A stretch of 64,000 nt of DNA, from contig OZ245995.1 of NCBI GenBank assembly GCA_965230185.1, positions 744,001 through 808,000 on the forward strand, written 5' to 3'. Shown piece by piece: positions 1-9,027 of the stretch. A program made the translations under genes and the position numbers. The notes under the pieces were generated by a model, which had not been told where the DNA came from, made no database searches, and was given only the letters and a program-made list of their open reading frames with translations. This DNA comes from Motiliproteus sp965230185. GTDB lineage: Bacteria; Pseudomonadota; Gammaproteobacteria; Pseudomonadales; Balneatricaceae. Position 1 is the stretch's first letter. Every line of letters begins with the position of its first letter.

Positions 1-609
1 GAAAGCCTGTGCTGTCGCTTCGACGTCGTCGGCGGCAAACAGACTGTGAATCACAGCCACCATGTCTGCACCGGCGGTAATTATCTGACCGGCATTATCC
101 ACTCTAATTCCGCCAATGGCCACAACCGGGATCCGGAGCTGTTGACGGGCATCATGTAGCAGCGATATCGGTGCCGATGGTGCACCGGGTTTACTGCTGG
201 AAGGGAAGAAGGCCCCGAAAGCGACATAATCGGCACCGCCCGCCTGAGCCTGCTGCGCCAGCGCCGGTGAGTCGTGACAGGTAACGCCGATAATGGCGCT
301 GTCACCGAGTGTTTCACGGGCTTCTGCCAGACTGCCGTCACTCTGGCCGATATGGACGCCATGAGCGCCGATTTCTGCGGCGAGTTCGATATCATCATTG
401 ATCAGCAGTGGCCGCTGATACCTCCGGCAGATCTCCAGCAGACGGCTGGCTTCCATCCTGCGACGTTGCTGATCATCACTCTTGTCCCGGTACTGCACAA
501 CTACTGCTCCGCCTTTCAGGGCTGCTTCCACTCGGGTAAACAGGGCGTTACCCGGCATCAGATCAGAATCGGTAATGGCGTAGAGCCCCTGTAAATCAGA
601 TGTTTTCAT
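1..609 (-). CDS. thiE: Thiamine-phosphate synthase ThiE (3' end outside window)
   Basis: Joins HMP-pyrophosphate and thiazole phosphate to make thiamine monophosphate, a cytosolic step of vitamin B1 synthesis. The reading frame starts at ATG 609 and stays open for 203 codons to the window edge, so the C-terminus is missing. The protein begins MKTSDLQGLYAITDSDL. It carries the family signatures VQYRDKS near residue 40, a phosphate-binding FPSSSKPGAP stretch, and VVAIGGI followed by GADMVAVIHSLF at the end of the TIM barrel. ThiE is usually 205-215 residues, so only a few residues should be lost. Recognition is firm. Confidence 0.9.
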   Translation of the reverse strand, partial: MKTSDLQGLYAITDSDLMPGNALFTRVEAALKGGAVVVQYRDKSDDQQRRRMEASRLLEICRRYQRPLLINDDIELAAEIGAHGVHIGQSDGSLAEARETLGDSAIIGVTCHDSPALAQQAQAGGADYVAFGAFFPSSSKPGAPSAPISLLHDARQQLRIPVVAIGGIRVDNAGQIITAGADMVAVIHSLFAADDVEATAQAF

Positions 610-653
610 AGTTTTACGCCTGGTTCGGGATTAGTGTTTCGCGGACTCTGGGA

Positions 654-2390
654 TCAGAGCTCGTGGCGTTCGGTAAAGAAGCGCTGAATGTCCTCGCGCA
701 TCAGTACCCCCTGCAGCGTCTGGTCGCTACCGGTGACATAGAGTGCGTTCAGGTTCAGGTTGTCCATAGTCTGCAGGGCTTCTTTCAGGGTCGCTGAGCT
801 GTGTATCGGACGCATATCTTTGCGTAGCGCAGGTATTTCAAGCAGGTCGATCGACGGCGACTCGGAGGTCTGTTCCGCGTGTTGTCGCAGGTACATTGCC
901 AGGTCTGCAGTCGACATCAGTTTCGTCGGACGGTTTGCATCAATCACCACAATCCAGTCGGGATCCTCATGCACCAGCGCGCGTGCCTCATAGACCGATG
1001 TGTTTCGGATCTGCAGTGAATAGCGTCGGTTCATCTGACTGCTGACGCTGGCTCGTTCAAGAATCTGATCCATGGGGGCGCGCCGCCAGTCCAGCCCTCG
1101 GGCGATCAGAACGGCCTGGAATACCGATCCATCGGGGAAGAAGTGACGACAGATCAGACTGGCGGTGACGATAGCTGCCATGGCCGGGAAGATGACGTGG
1201 GGATTGTTGGTCAGCTCCAGTACCGCCATCAGCGCGGCCAGTGGCGCCTGCAACACGGCTCCCATCATCGCGCCCATGCCGATCATGGCGTAAAAGCCGA
1301 TGTCCGACACCGGTAGCCAGGCGAACAGAGCGCCGATTGCACCGAGACTGGCGCCTGCGGCGGCACCGATAAACAGCGAGGGGCCGATCAGGCCCATAGG
1401 AATACCGAGCCCGATGCTCAGCGCTGTGGCGACCAGTTTTGCCAGTGTGAGCCCCAGTAACAGCTGCAGCCCAAGATGGTCATTAAGAATCGCGGTGACA
1501 GAATCGTAACCCAGCCCCATCACCTGGGGGTAGAGCATAGCGATGGTGCCGGTAATCATGCCGGCCAGTATCAGTCGGGACACCAGTGGCATGCGGATGG
1601 TTTTCACTGTTTTCAGCACAATGTTGTTAAACAACAGTGCCAGTACGCCGATGACAATGCCGCTGAAGACGATAAAGGGGATTTCCGCCAGCGTTGCCAG
1701 CTCCAGCGCGGGTACATGAAAGGCGGTTTCATCGCCGAGCACCAGTTGCATCAGCAGCGCCGCTGTGGCGGAGGCGATAGTCACCGGGATAAAGCCGATT
1801 ACCGAGTATTCCATCATCACCACTTCCATGGCGAAGATAACACCGGCAATAGGTGTGTTAAAGGATGCCGAGATAGCAGCGGCCACTCCGCAGCCGACCA
1901 GCATGCGGGTGCTGTTGTTGGGCAGCTTCAGCCATTGACCCAGCAGGCTGCCGCTGGCCGCGCCGAGGTGGACGGCAGGCCCTTCGCGGCCGGCGGAATG
2001 ACCGGACAGGATAGCCAGTGCGCCGGTAAAAAACTGAACAATGACGTTGATCAGCGGCAGCCGGCCCTGGTGGTAACTCAGGCGTTCCAGTACGTGGGGG
2101 ACGCCCACCCGGGCCCGTTCGCTGCCGACGGCGACGAGAATGATGCCGATGAACAGGCTGCCGGCCATAGGCAGTACGAACTGCCAGGGGCGGCTCAGCC
2201 CTTCAAAATTTTCCGCGTCGCCACCAGGCAACCACTGTTCCAGCGGCCAGCTGATCAGAAAGCGAAAGGCGAGGATGATGAGTCCGGTAAAGAGCCCGCA
2301 AATCAGACCGAGAACCACCAGCTGCGGCAGTGCATGGACGTGACCGAGTCGATTTCTGAAGTGAGTCAGTGACAGGGAATCCATTGCCAT
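654..2390 (-). CDS. ClC-family chloride channel/transporter with C-terminal CBS domains
   Basis: Membrane protein of 578 residues that moves chloride or a similar anion. The first 430 or so residues are the helical ClC core. The gating-glutamate motif GREGP lies at 134-138 and an AMEVVMMEY stretch follows where the family has its second conserved glutamate. The C-terminal 140 residues form two CBS-like halves, which in this family bind nucleotides or regulate gating. The usual GSGIP selectivity motif is replaced by RVGVPH at 94-99, so no filter serine is seen. It is transcribed away from argC. ClC membership is firm; channel versus antiporter mode and the true anion are not known. Confidence 0.9.
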   Translation of the reverse strand: MAMDSLSLTHFRNRLGHVHALPQLVVLGLICGLFTGLIILAFRFLISWPLEQWLPGGDAENFEGLSRPWQFVLPMAGSLFIGIILVAVGSERARVGVPHVLERLSYHQGRLPLINVIVQFFTGALAILSGHSAGREGPAVHLGAASGSLLGQWLKLPNNSTRMLVGCGVAAAISASFNTPIAGVIFAMEVVMMEYSVIGFIPVTIASATAALLMQLVLGDETAFHVPALELATLAEIPFIVFSGIVIGVLALLFNNIVLKTVKTIRMPLVSRLILAGMITGTIAMLYPQVMGLGYDSVTAILNDHLGLQLLLGLTLAKLVATALSIGLGIPMGLIGPSLFIGAAAGASLGAIGALFAWLPVSDIGFYAMIGMGAMMGAVLQAPLAALMAVLELTNNPHVIFPAMAAIVTASLICRHFFPDGSVFQAVLIARGLDWRRAPMDQILERASVSSQMNRRYSLQIRNTSVYEARALVHEDPDWIVVIDANRPTKLMSTADLAMYLRQHAEQTSESPSIDLLEIPALRKDMRPIHSSATLKEALQTMDNLNLNALYVTGSDQTLQGVLMREDIQRFFTERHEL

Positions 2391-2639
2391 AGATCTGTTC
2401 TGATGCTCCGCGGTTATTGTTCTTAAAGGTAAATTTGTCGAATCTACGGGCCGGTTTGGGCTTTCGTCGAAAACCTTAGTCGCAGATTTCTTCCGCTTTT
2501 ATCCGCGGGGCCTTATTATAAGCACTTTTCCGGGAAGCTCTGAACAATTCGGCGGTGTATCATTTCCTGCAGGCCGAAACAGGGTATTTCACTACCGGCG
2601 TGTCCCGGCCGCGCCGATTGGCAGTCATCAGAGGTTATC

Positions 2640-3671
2640 GTGATCAAGGCAGGTATTGTAGGTGGAACCGGTTATACCGGTGTGGAACTGTTGCGGCTGC
2701 TGGCCCTTCATCCTGAAACAGAAATCTCAGTCATCACATCGCGCTCCGAAGAGGGTGTGCATGTGGCTGATATGTACCCTAACCTGCGCGGTCATGTCGA
2801 TTTGCAATTTTCTGTACCGGATGTGGATCAGCTGGCCGAATGTGATGTGGTGTTCTTTGCCACGCCGCATGGTGTGGCGATGGAGATGGCGCCGAAGCTG
2901 ATCGAACGCAATGTTCGGGTGATCGATCTGGGAGCCGACTTCCGGATTAAGGATCTGACTGTCTGGTCGCGCTGGTACAATATGGAGCACAGCTCTCCCG
3001 AGGCTGCGGCAGAAGCCGTGTACGGTCTGCCGGAAGTAAAACGGGATGAGATCCGTACGGCGCGGCTGGTTGCCAATCCCGGCTGTTATCCGACCGCAGC
3101 CCAGCTTGGTTTCCTGCCGCTGCTGGAGCAGGGGCTGATCAATCGCCGCCGACTGGTGGCCGACTGTAAATCAGGTGTCAGCGGTGCCGGTCGTGGTGCC
3201 AGTGTCGGTACTCTGCTCTGTGAAACCAGTGAGAGCTTTAAGGCCTATGGTGTATCCGGTCATCGCCATCTGCCGGAAATCAAGCAGGGGCTGGCGGAAG
3301 CAGCCGGTTTTCCGGTGGGGCTGACCTTTGTGCCGCACCTGACTCCGATGATTCGCGGCATTCACGCTACTCTCTACGGAGTGCTGAAAGATCCTCAGGA
3401 CAATCTGCAGCAGCTCTATGAGGAGCGCTACGCCGATGAGCCCTTCGTCGATGTGATGCCCGCCGGCAGTCTGCCGGAGACTCGTTCCGTCAAAGGTGCC
3501 AACACCTGTCGCATCGCGGTCTATCGTCCTCAGGACGATGATACGGTGGTGGTGCTGTCGGTGATTGATAACCTGGTCAAGGGAGCAGCGGGTCAGGCGG
3601 TGCAGAATATGAACATCATGTTTGGCTTCGACGAGTGTGCCGGTCTGAATATTGTTGGTCTGATGCCCTGA
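2640..3671 (+). CDS. argC: N-acetyl-gamma-glutamyl-phosphate reductase ArgC
   Basis: Catalyses the NADPH-dependent reduction of N-acetylglutamyl phosphate to the semialdehyde in arginine synthesis. The start is GTG at 2640, which gives the classic N-terminus MIKAGIVGGTGYTG, a dinucleotide-binding loop at 8-14. The catalytic cysteine lies in VANPGCYPTA (C149), followed by the SGVSGAGRG segment. Length is 343 residues, typical of the family. It sits alone, upstream of erpA. A perfect 7-bp hairpin (3668-3684) overlaps its stop codon but has no T-tract. Confidence 0.96.
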   Translation: MIKAGIVGGTGYTGVELLRLLALHPETEISVITSRSEEGVHVADMYPNLRGHVDLQFSVPDVDQLAECDVVFFATPHGVAMEMAPKLIERNVRVIDLGADFRIKDLTVWSRWYNMEHSSPEAAAEAVYGLPEVKRDEIRTARLVANPGCYPTAAQLGFLPLLEQGLINRRRLVADCKSGVSGAGRGASVGTLLCETSESFKAYGVSGHRHLPEIKQGLAEAAGFPVGLTFVPHLTPMIRGIHATLYGVLKDPQDNLQQLYEERYADEPFVDVMPAGSLPETRSVKGANTCRIAVYRPQDDDTVVVLSVIDNLVKGAAGQAVQNMNIMFGFDECAGLNIVGLMP

Positions 3672-3708
3672 TCGTTTCGATCAGCGGAATTGACGACAGA
3701 GTTAATAC

Positions 3709-3738
3709 TTGAGTAAAATGCTTGGGTAATTGGATAAT
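3709..3738 (+). promoter_or_regulatory. Candidate sigma-70 promoter of erpA
   Basis: TTGAGT (3709-3714) and GATAAT (3733-3738) are separated by 18 bp and end 35 bp before the erpA ATG. This is a sequence match only. Confidence 0.4.
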
Positions 3739-3773
3739 GCAGCTGTTATGAACGGCTGCTTACTGGAGGTGTC

Positions 3774-4136
3774 ATGAGCGCGGTTGAAGAATATTCCGCA
3801 GACGAGCACAGCGCACTGGTGTTTACCGATGCCGCGGCTGCTAAGGTGAAGAGCCTGATTGAAGAGGAAGAGAACGACAACCTCAAGTTGCGGGTGTTTG
3901 TGACCGGTGGTGGCTGTTCCGGATTCTCCTACGGCTTCAGTTTTGATGAAGCTGATAACGATGATGACACTGTGGTTGAGAAAAACGGCGTGACACTGGT
4001 AGTGGATCCGATGAGCTTCCAGTATCTGGCCGGGGCAGAAGTCGATTATAAAGAAGGGCTTCAGGGTTCTCAGTTCGTGATTAAGAACCCCAATGCTTCG
4101 ACAACTTGCGGCTGCGGGTCCTCCTTCTCGATCTGA
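3774..4136 (+). CDS. erpA: Iron-sulfur cluster insertion protein ErpA
   Basis: A-type carrier that delivers Fe-S clusters to target proteins such as isoprenoid-synthesis enzymes. It has 120 residues with the three cluster-ligand cysteines expected of HesB/IscA proteins: C48 in GGGCSGF, and C112 and C114 in CGCG near the C-terminus. The acidic N-terminal extension before LVFTDAAAAKVKSL is usual for ErpA. The ATG at 3774 follows a good ribosome site (CTGGAGG). It is monocistronic, with its own promoter and terminator. Confidence 0.95.
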   Translation: MSAVEEYSADEHSALVFTDAAAAKVKSLIEEEENDNLKLRVFVTGGGCSGFSYGFSFDEADNDDDTVVEKNGVTLVVDPMSFQYLAGAEVDYKEGLQGSQFVIKNPNASTTCGCGSSFSI

Positions 4137-4162
4137 ATCCCGTGTTTTCGTAATTTGCTTCC

Positions 4163-4194
4163 AAAAAGCCGCGCCTGACAGCGCGGCTTTTCTA
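4163..4194 (+). terminator. Intrinsic terminator after erpA
   Basis: AAAAGCCGCGC and GCGCGGCTTTT arms flank a short loop, with A and T runs on both sides, so it could act on both strands. Confidence 0.8.
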
Positions 4195-4313
4195 TTTTCC
4201 CGGGCTTTGTTTTGCCGGGTTGATTGAACCCTTCTGTTTTTACGCTATGCTGTAACGAATGCAACTGGCGCTACTTTTAAGATGCTGTCAATACAGTACC
4301 GAAGGAGTCCTGC

Positions 4314-4522
4314 GTGCAATCGTCCGTTCTGATACCGCGACTACCGAAGCCTCAAATCAACACAGGCGTTCATTTCTGAAAATAATGGCCGCCCGGTTAC
4401 CGCTGTCTGCGGCGATTATGGGGGACGCCACAGTATTCACGGCTGACTCCCGTCAGGGTATTGAAGGCCGGCGGGAGCTGGATTACCGGATCGATGGTCA
4501 GGGCGCACGCGTTCTGACATGA
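4314..4522 (+). pseudogene. Possible frameshifted small Tat-signal protein gene
   Basis: A ribosome site AAGGAG (4302-4307) sits 6 bp before GTG 4314. That frame gives only 21 codons, ending at TGA 4377. An overlapping frame, open from 4259 to 4522, encodes HRRSFLKIMAARLPLS, which looks like a twin-arginine signal with its hydrophobic stretch, followed by about 30 residues. A single-base indel near 4350-4370 would join the well-placed start to the RRSFLK segment. I see no wider homology. The region could also be plain intergenic DNA, and the rest of 4200-4612 holds nothing else I recognise. Confidence 0.25.
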
Positions 4523-4612
4523 GTGTATGGAAGGTAAGCGGGTATTCCTGAAGTGCTTCCGGAACCGGTGTCCGGGCTGCCATAAATAGGGCTTTCCGCC
4601 TGCCTGAAGGCC

Positions 4613-5728
4613 TTAAGCCTGGTATATGGCGCCAAGGATTCGTCTTCCTCTGGCGCCTGTCACCGAGGGCAGGTTGCCGGGCGTGCCTTCCATGCAGGCT
4701 TTGGCCAGCCAGCCAAAAGCGCAGGCTTCCAGCCATTCTGAGGGTAATCCCAGCTCATCGGTTGTGCTGACGCTGTAATCCGCTAACAGCCCCTTTATCC
4801 GGTCCAGCAATCGGGTATTGCTGGCCCCACCGCCACAGAGGTAAAGCTCCGGTGAATGCAGCGAGTGGCGCTGAAGGGCTTCGCAGATGCTGAGGGCGGT
4901 AAACTCCAGTAAGGTGGCCTGAACATCTGCCGGTGCTCTGTCACCGGACAGATCCGTAAGAATTCGGTCCAGCCAGCCGATATGGAACAGCTCTCTTCCG
5001 GTACTTTTCGGGGCGGGCATGCTGAGATAAGGAGTCTGCATCAGCCGACCGAGCAGATCCCGATCAATTTTGCCCGCCGCAGCCCAGTCGCCGTTGCGGT
5101 CATAGTTTTGCTGATGGTGGCGGCTGATCCAGCTGTCCATCAGAACATTACCGGGGCCGGTGTCGTATCCGAGCGCCGGGATTTTCGGATCTCTTTCCAG
5201 CAGAGTGACGTTGGCCATACCGCCGATATTAAGCACCATTCGATCGACCTTCGCGCTGCGCAGAAAATATTCATGGAATGCCGGTACCAGAGGGGCGCCC
5301 TGACCGCCGGCAGCCATATCTCTGCGACGAAAATCTGCTACGACGGTGATCCCGCAGCGTTCCGCCAGCTGGCTGGGGTCTCCGATCTGTAGGGTAAAAG
5401 GGTATTTAAAATCCGGGCGGTGACGGATGGTCTGTCCATGACTGCCGATTGCGCGGATGCGATCTGTGCTTATCCCCGAATTGCTGAGCAGCGTCCGTAC
5501 AGCCTGTGACTGCAACGCGGCAAAGCGGATATCGGCCTCGCCCATTCGGTCTATTTCTGATTCACCGGGTTGGGTCAGGGCCAGCAGGTCAGTACGGAGA
5601 TCATCCGGGAAGGGTTCTATATGGCTGGCGATCAGGCAAGGAAAGTCGCTGCTCAGGTCGACAACAACTGCATCCACTCCGTCCAGACTGGTGCCGGACA
5701 TCAGGCCGATATAGAGCTCATTCGCCAT
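4613..5728 (-). CDS. anmK: Anhydro-N-acetylmuramic acid kinase AnmK
   Basis: Phosphorylates 1,6-anhydroMurNAc released during murein turnover, feeding the recycling pathway. The chosen start, ATG 5728, gives MANELYIGLMSGTSLDG, the family's N-terminal nucleotide-binding loop; an upstream in-frame ATG at 5791 lies inside the neighbouring gene and is less likely. It has 371 residues. Typical motifs include GHDGQT-like IGSHGQTIRH, GGMANVTLL, GYDTGPGN and LCGGGASN. The start overlaps the end of the upstream M23 peptidase gene by 11 bp, so the two are probably translated from one message: one enzyme opens the wall, the other recycles its sugar. Confidence 0.95.
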   Translation of the reverse strand: MANELYIGLMSGTSLDGVDAVVVDLSSDFPCLIASHIEPFPDDLRTDLLALTQPGESEIDRMGEADIRFAALQSQAVRTLLSNSGISTDRIRAIGSHGQTIRHRPDFKYPFTLQIGDPSQLAERCGITVVADFRRRDMAAGGQGAPLVPAFHEYFLRSAKVDRMVLNIGGMANVTLLERDPKIPALGYDTGPGNVLMDSWISRHHQQNYDRNGDWAAAGKIDRDLLGRLMQTPYLSMPAPKSTGRELFHIGWLDRILTDLSGDRAPADVQATLLEFTALSICEALQRHSLHSPELYLCGGGASNTRLLDRIKGLLADYSVSTTDELGLPSEWLEACAFGWLAKACMEGTPGNLPSVTGARGRRILGAIYQA

Positions 5729-7262
5729 CTGCGGTTGAGGCCAGCTGCGTCTGCGAGAAGGTTTCCAGCTGAACGAGCATCTCCTTTGCAATCGGATTGA
5801 AGGCGGCCAGCTCCTTTTTCGGTAAAGGTCTGGCCTGGGGCAGAGGTACCGTCAGCGGATTGCGATGAACCCCGTTCACCCGGAATTCATAGTGCAGGTG
5901 GGGTCCGGTAGCATAACCGGTGCTGCCGACATAGCCGATAACCTGGCCCTGCTTCACCCGCTTGCCGCGCTTCATGCCGGGCTTGATCCGGCGCATATGG
6001 GCATAGAGGGTGGTGTATTTCTGGCCGTGCTGGACGATAACTGCTTTGCCATAACCGCCTTTGCGGCCGGCGAAAATGACCTTGCCGTCGCCGGAGCTCT
6101 TAATCGGTGTGCCGCTGGGTGCTGCGTAGTCGACACCACGATGCGGGCGTTTAGTCTTAAAGATCGGGTGCTTACGGTTGGGATTGAACTTAGAGCTGAT
6201 CCGGGTGAAATCTACCGGGGTGCGCAGGAAAGCCTTGCGCATGCTCTTTCCTTCCGGAGTGTAGAAGTTGGAATCACCCTTGCTGTCCGTATAGCGAATA
6301 GCCCGGAAGTTGTTCCCCTGGTTGGTGAATTCAGCGGCGACGATATTGCCGTCACGAATTACCTTGCCCTCCAGCAGTAACTCTTCATAGATAACCGCGA
6401 AGCTGTCCCCCTTGCGGATATCCAGAGCAAAGTCCACGTCCCAGCCGAAAATGGCGGCCAGCTCCATGATCTTCTTCTGACTCAGGCCTGCTTTCTGACC
6501 GGCGAGGAACAGTGACTGGTCGATTTCTCCGCGCACGTATACCTGGCGGATGTCCGGTGTGCGTTCGAGTTGTTCGCTCCGGTAGCCGTCTTCTGTCCGC
6601 GATATCAGGGTGCTGAGCAGCGGTGATTTCTGGTGGCGAATCTTCTCGAGGCGGCCATCTGTGATCAGAAACTCCAGGTGCTGGCCGGGCATCAGCCGCT
6701 TCAGAGGCCGCTCGGGCTTGAGGGCGTTCAGCATCGGGTACATTTCGTTGGCGCCCAGACCCGCCTTTTTAAACAGGGTGGTGAGGTTGTCTCCGGAACG
6801 AACCTGAATCTTCAGCCAGTTCTCGACAGGCGCCGGCTCTGGCACAGTGGCCGGGTGTTCGGCGATTTCCTCAGTAACTGTCCCGGTAGCGTTTGAAGGT
6901 GAGGCTGGTGTCACTGCTGGCAGCTTGTCGGGCAATGGCTTCGAGGTGCTGCTATCAAGTGCGGGTTCGGCACTGGCAAGCTGAACGGCTTCCTCGGCCG
7001 AGAGCTGCTCCGGTGCCTGCTTCAGGACTTCGGGGGTGAGAAGAACGGAGGTACTGTCAGAGCGTTTTGCCGCAACGTCTTCACTGGGAACCAGGACCAG
7101 AGTGACCGCCAGCACGGCGACACAGGCCGAAACCGCCAGCAGATGTGTTTTCGGGAACTGACCTGTTTTTTTGAGCAGATTCAAAATGACACCGTTGGGA
7201 GCTTGCTGTTTCTGGTTTTCGGCCATTATAAGAGAAGCATGAGTCTTCATCCATTGATCCAT
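5718..7262 (-). CDS. M23 (LytM) murein endopeptidase, MepM/OapA-like
   Basis: Zinc endopeptidase expected to cut peptide cross-links in peptidoglycan. The protein has up to 514 residues, with a membrane anchor at about 38-58 (HLLAVSACVAVLAVTLVLV), a proline-rich periplasmic linker, and a LysM/OapA-like region containing VRSGDNLTTLFKKAGL. The C-terminal LytM domain has zinc-binding HRGVDYAAPSGTP and the catalytic HLHYEFR motif. Starts at 7262, 7250 and 7226 are all possible; none has a clear ribosome site. It is divergent from tyrS and overlaps anmK. This pairing with tyrS and anmK also occurs in pseudomonads, as established knowledge. Confidence 0.92.
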   Translation of the reverse strand: MDQWMKTHASLIMAENQKQQAPNGVILNLLKKTGQFPKTHLLAVSACVAVLAVTLVLVPSEDVAAKRSDSTSVLLTPEVLKQAPEQLSAEEAVQLASAEPALDSSTSKPLPDKLPAVTPASPSNATGTVTEEIAEHPATVPEPAPVENWLKIQVRSGDNLTTLFKKAGLGANEMYPMLNALKPERPLKRLMPGQHLEFLITDGRLEKIRHQKSPLLSTLISRTEDGYRSEQLERTPDIRQVYVRGEIDQSLFLAGQKAGLSQKKIMELAAIFGWDVDFALDIRKGDSFAVIYEELLLEGKVIRDGNIVAAEFTNQGNNFRAIRYTDSKGDSNFYTPEGKSMRKAFLRTPVDFTRISSKFNPNRKHPIFKTKRPHRGVDYAAPSGTPIKSSGDGKVIFAGRKGGYGKAVIVQHGQKYTTLYAHMRRIKPGMKRGKRVKQGQVIGYVGSTGYATGPHLHYEFRVNGVHRNPLTVPLPQARPLPKKELAAFNPIAKEMLVQLETFSQTQLASTADGE

Positions 7263-7282
7263 GCCGATAAAGTTGCCGATAT

Positions 7283-7311
7283 TTGTTTATGCCGCAGGCA
7301 CTCGCTAGAAT
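7283..7311 (+). promoter_or_regulatory. Candidate sigma-70 promoter of tyrS
   Basis: TTGTTT (7283-7288) and TAGAAT (7306-7311) are 17 bp apart and lie 76 bp before the tyrS start, with a GC-rich stretch just after the -10 box. Sequence match only. Confidence 0.45.
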
Positions 7312-7387
7312 ACGCGGTTCTTCGGGGACCACCGCTTCCGGGCGGAAGTTCCCGAAATCTCTATGACGTTCAACAGGTGGCAGGTAA

Positions 7388-8689
7388 ATGACAGTCGAAA
7401 ACGCACTTCTGAAAGACCTTCAGGCTCGGGGCCTGATTGCGCAGATGACCGGGGATGGTGAGCTGGATAAGCATTTGTCAGAAGGTTCACGAACTCTCTA
7501 TTGCGGTTTCGATCCTACAGCTGACAGTCTGCACATCGGAAGTCTGGTGCCGCTGCTGGCACTGAAGCGTTTTCAGATGGCCGGCCACAAACCATTGGCG
7601 CTTGTTGGTGGAGCAACCGGTCTTATTGGCGATCCCAGCTTTAAAGCGGAAGAGCGAAAGCTGAATACACCGGATGTAGTCGGTGGTTGGGTCGAAAAGA
7701 TCAGGGGGCAGGTCAGTCAGTTTGTCGATTTTGACTGTGGAGAAAATTCCGCAGAGGTGGTCAACAATCTGGACTGGACGGCCGATATGGATGTGCTCAG
7801 CTTCCTCCGGGATGTCGGCAAGCACTTTTCCGTTAATCAGATGATCGGCAAGGAATCGGTAAAGCAGCGAATCAACCGTGAGGGTGAGGGGATTTCCTTT
7901 ACCGAATTCACCTATATGATCCTGCAGTCATTTGATTTCCAGATGCTGAATAAACAGCACAGTTGTACGCTGCAGATCGGCGGCAGCGATCAGTGGGGAA
8001 ATATTACCGGTGGCACTGAACTGACCCGGCGGATGAACGGCAACCATGTTTTTGGTCTGACGTTGCCGCTGATCACTAAGGCGGATGGCACCAAATTTGG
8101 TAAAACTGAAGCGGGTACCATCTGGCTGGATCCGAAGAAGACCTCTCCTTACGCCTTCTATCAGTTCTGGGTTAATACCGCCGATGCTGATGTTTACCGT
8201 TTCCTTCGCTACTTTACCTTCCTTCCTGTGGAAGAGATTGAGCAGATTAAGGTTCGGGATGCCGAAGCCCAGGGGCGTCCTCAGGCGCAGGGTATCCTGG
8301 CGCGGGAAGTGACCCGGCTGGTCCACGGGGAAGAAGGTCTGCAGGCTGCTGAACGTATCACTCAGGCGCTGTTCAGCGGCGACACCTCTGATCTCAGCGA
8401 GGGGGATTATCAGCAGCTGTCGCTGGATGGTCTGCCCTCTTCCTCTCTTGGGAGCAGTGAACTTGCTGAAAAACCGCTGACCATGCTGTTGTCGGATGCG
8501 GGTATGGCACCTTCCGGTAAGCAGGTTAAAGATGCGTTGCAGCGCAACGCGGTTGTCGTTAACGGAAAATCCCATGGCATGGAAGATAATATGAGGGCAG
8601 CGGAAGTGTTTTCTGCGTCGGAGGCGCTGTTTGACCGCTTCTTCCTGGTGAAGCTGGGTAAGAAAAAGCACCATCTCTTTGTTTTGTAA
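7388..8689 (+). CDS. tyrS: Tyrosyl-tRNA synthetase
   Basis: Class I aminoacyl-tRNA synthetase that charges tRNA-Tyr. It has 433 residues, close to the usual 420. The HIGH-type motif appears as HIGS at 49-52 (SLHIGSLVPL), and the KMSKS loop as KFGKT (TKFGKTEAGTIWL). Between them lie GGSDQWGN and TGGTEL, which bind tyrosine. The last 70 residues form the S4-like RNA-binding domain. It is monocistronic: a promoter lies in the divergent gap and a strong terminator follows. Confidence 0.97.
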   Translation: MTVENALLKDLQARGLIAQMTGDGELDKHLSEGSRTLYCGFDPTADSLHIGSLVPLLALKRFQMAGHKPLALVGGATGLIGDPSFKAEERKLNTPDVVGGWVEKIRGQVSQFVDFDCGENSAEVVNNLDWTADMDVLSFLRDVGKHFSVNQMIGKESVKQRINREGEGISFTEFTYMILQSFDFQMLNKQHSCTLQIGGSDQWGNITGGTELTRRMNGNHVFGLTLPLITKADGTKFGKTEAGTIWLDPKKTSPYAFYQFWVNTADADVYRFLRYFTFLPVEEIEQIKVRDAEAQGRPQAQGILAREVTRLVHGEEGLQAAERITQALFSGDTSDLSEGDYQQLSLDGLPSSSLGSSELAEKPLTMLLSDAGMAPSGKQVKDALQRNAVVVNGKSHGMEDNMRAAEVFSASEALFDRFFLVKLGKKKHHLFVL

Positions 8690-8711
8690 GCCTGTAACCA
8701 ATCTTTTCAGT

Positions 8712-8737
8712 AAAGGCGCCGTCAGGCGCCTTTTTTA
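8712..8737 (+). terminator. Intrinsic terminator after tyrS
   Basis: AAAGGCGCC and GGCGCCTTTTTT arms around GTCA, followed by a run of T. Confidence 0.85.
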
Positions 8738-8788
8738 TATCCGCTTAGTGCCTGCTGACCACTCTGAAAATTAATCTGAAAAAGCCTG

Positions 8789-8816
8789 TTGACGAAGGCG
8801 CTCAGGGCTGTAGAAT
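8789..8816 (+). promoter_or_regulatory. rRNA operon 1 upstream promoter P1
   Basis: TTGACG (8789-8794) and TAGAAT (8811-8816) with a 16-bp spacer, followed by the GC-rich discriminator ACGCCGCTCC, which is typical of stringently controlled rRNA promoters. No matching copy is seen before operon 2. Confidence 0.6.
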
Positions 8817-8943
8817 ACGCCGCTCCTGTGTTGAGACGCAGGCGGTCAGAAAGAAGATAAGCAGTTGTTTTTAATGTGCTTTCTGATCGAGATTGTCGAT
8901 CATTAGTTTTTCGGAAGCGATTCACAAAACTTCAAAAAAACGA

Positions 8944-8971
8944 TTGACAGTCACTCAGGAGGCACTATAAT
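8944..8971 (+). promoter_or_regulatory. rRNA operon 1 main promoter P2
   Basis: Perfect TTGACA (8944-8949) and TATAAT (8966-8971), 16-bp spacer, GC-rich discriminator ACGCGCCTC, and an A-rich UP-like stretch just upstream (AAAACTTCAAAAAAA). Confidence 0.88.
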
Positions 8972-9015
8972 ACGCGCCTCGGTTGACGACACGCTCTCAG
9001 CGAAACGCAACCAAC

Positions 9016-9027
9016 GCTCTTTAACAA
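9016..9027 (+). promoter_or_regulatory. BoxA antitermination site in rRNA leader 1
   Basis: GCTCTTTAACAA matches the boxA consensus for Nus-factor antitermination; it recurs before 23S at 11308-11319. Confidence 0.75.
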
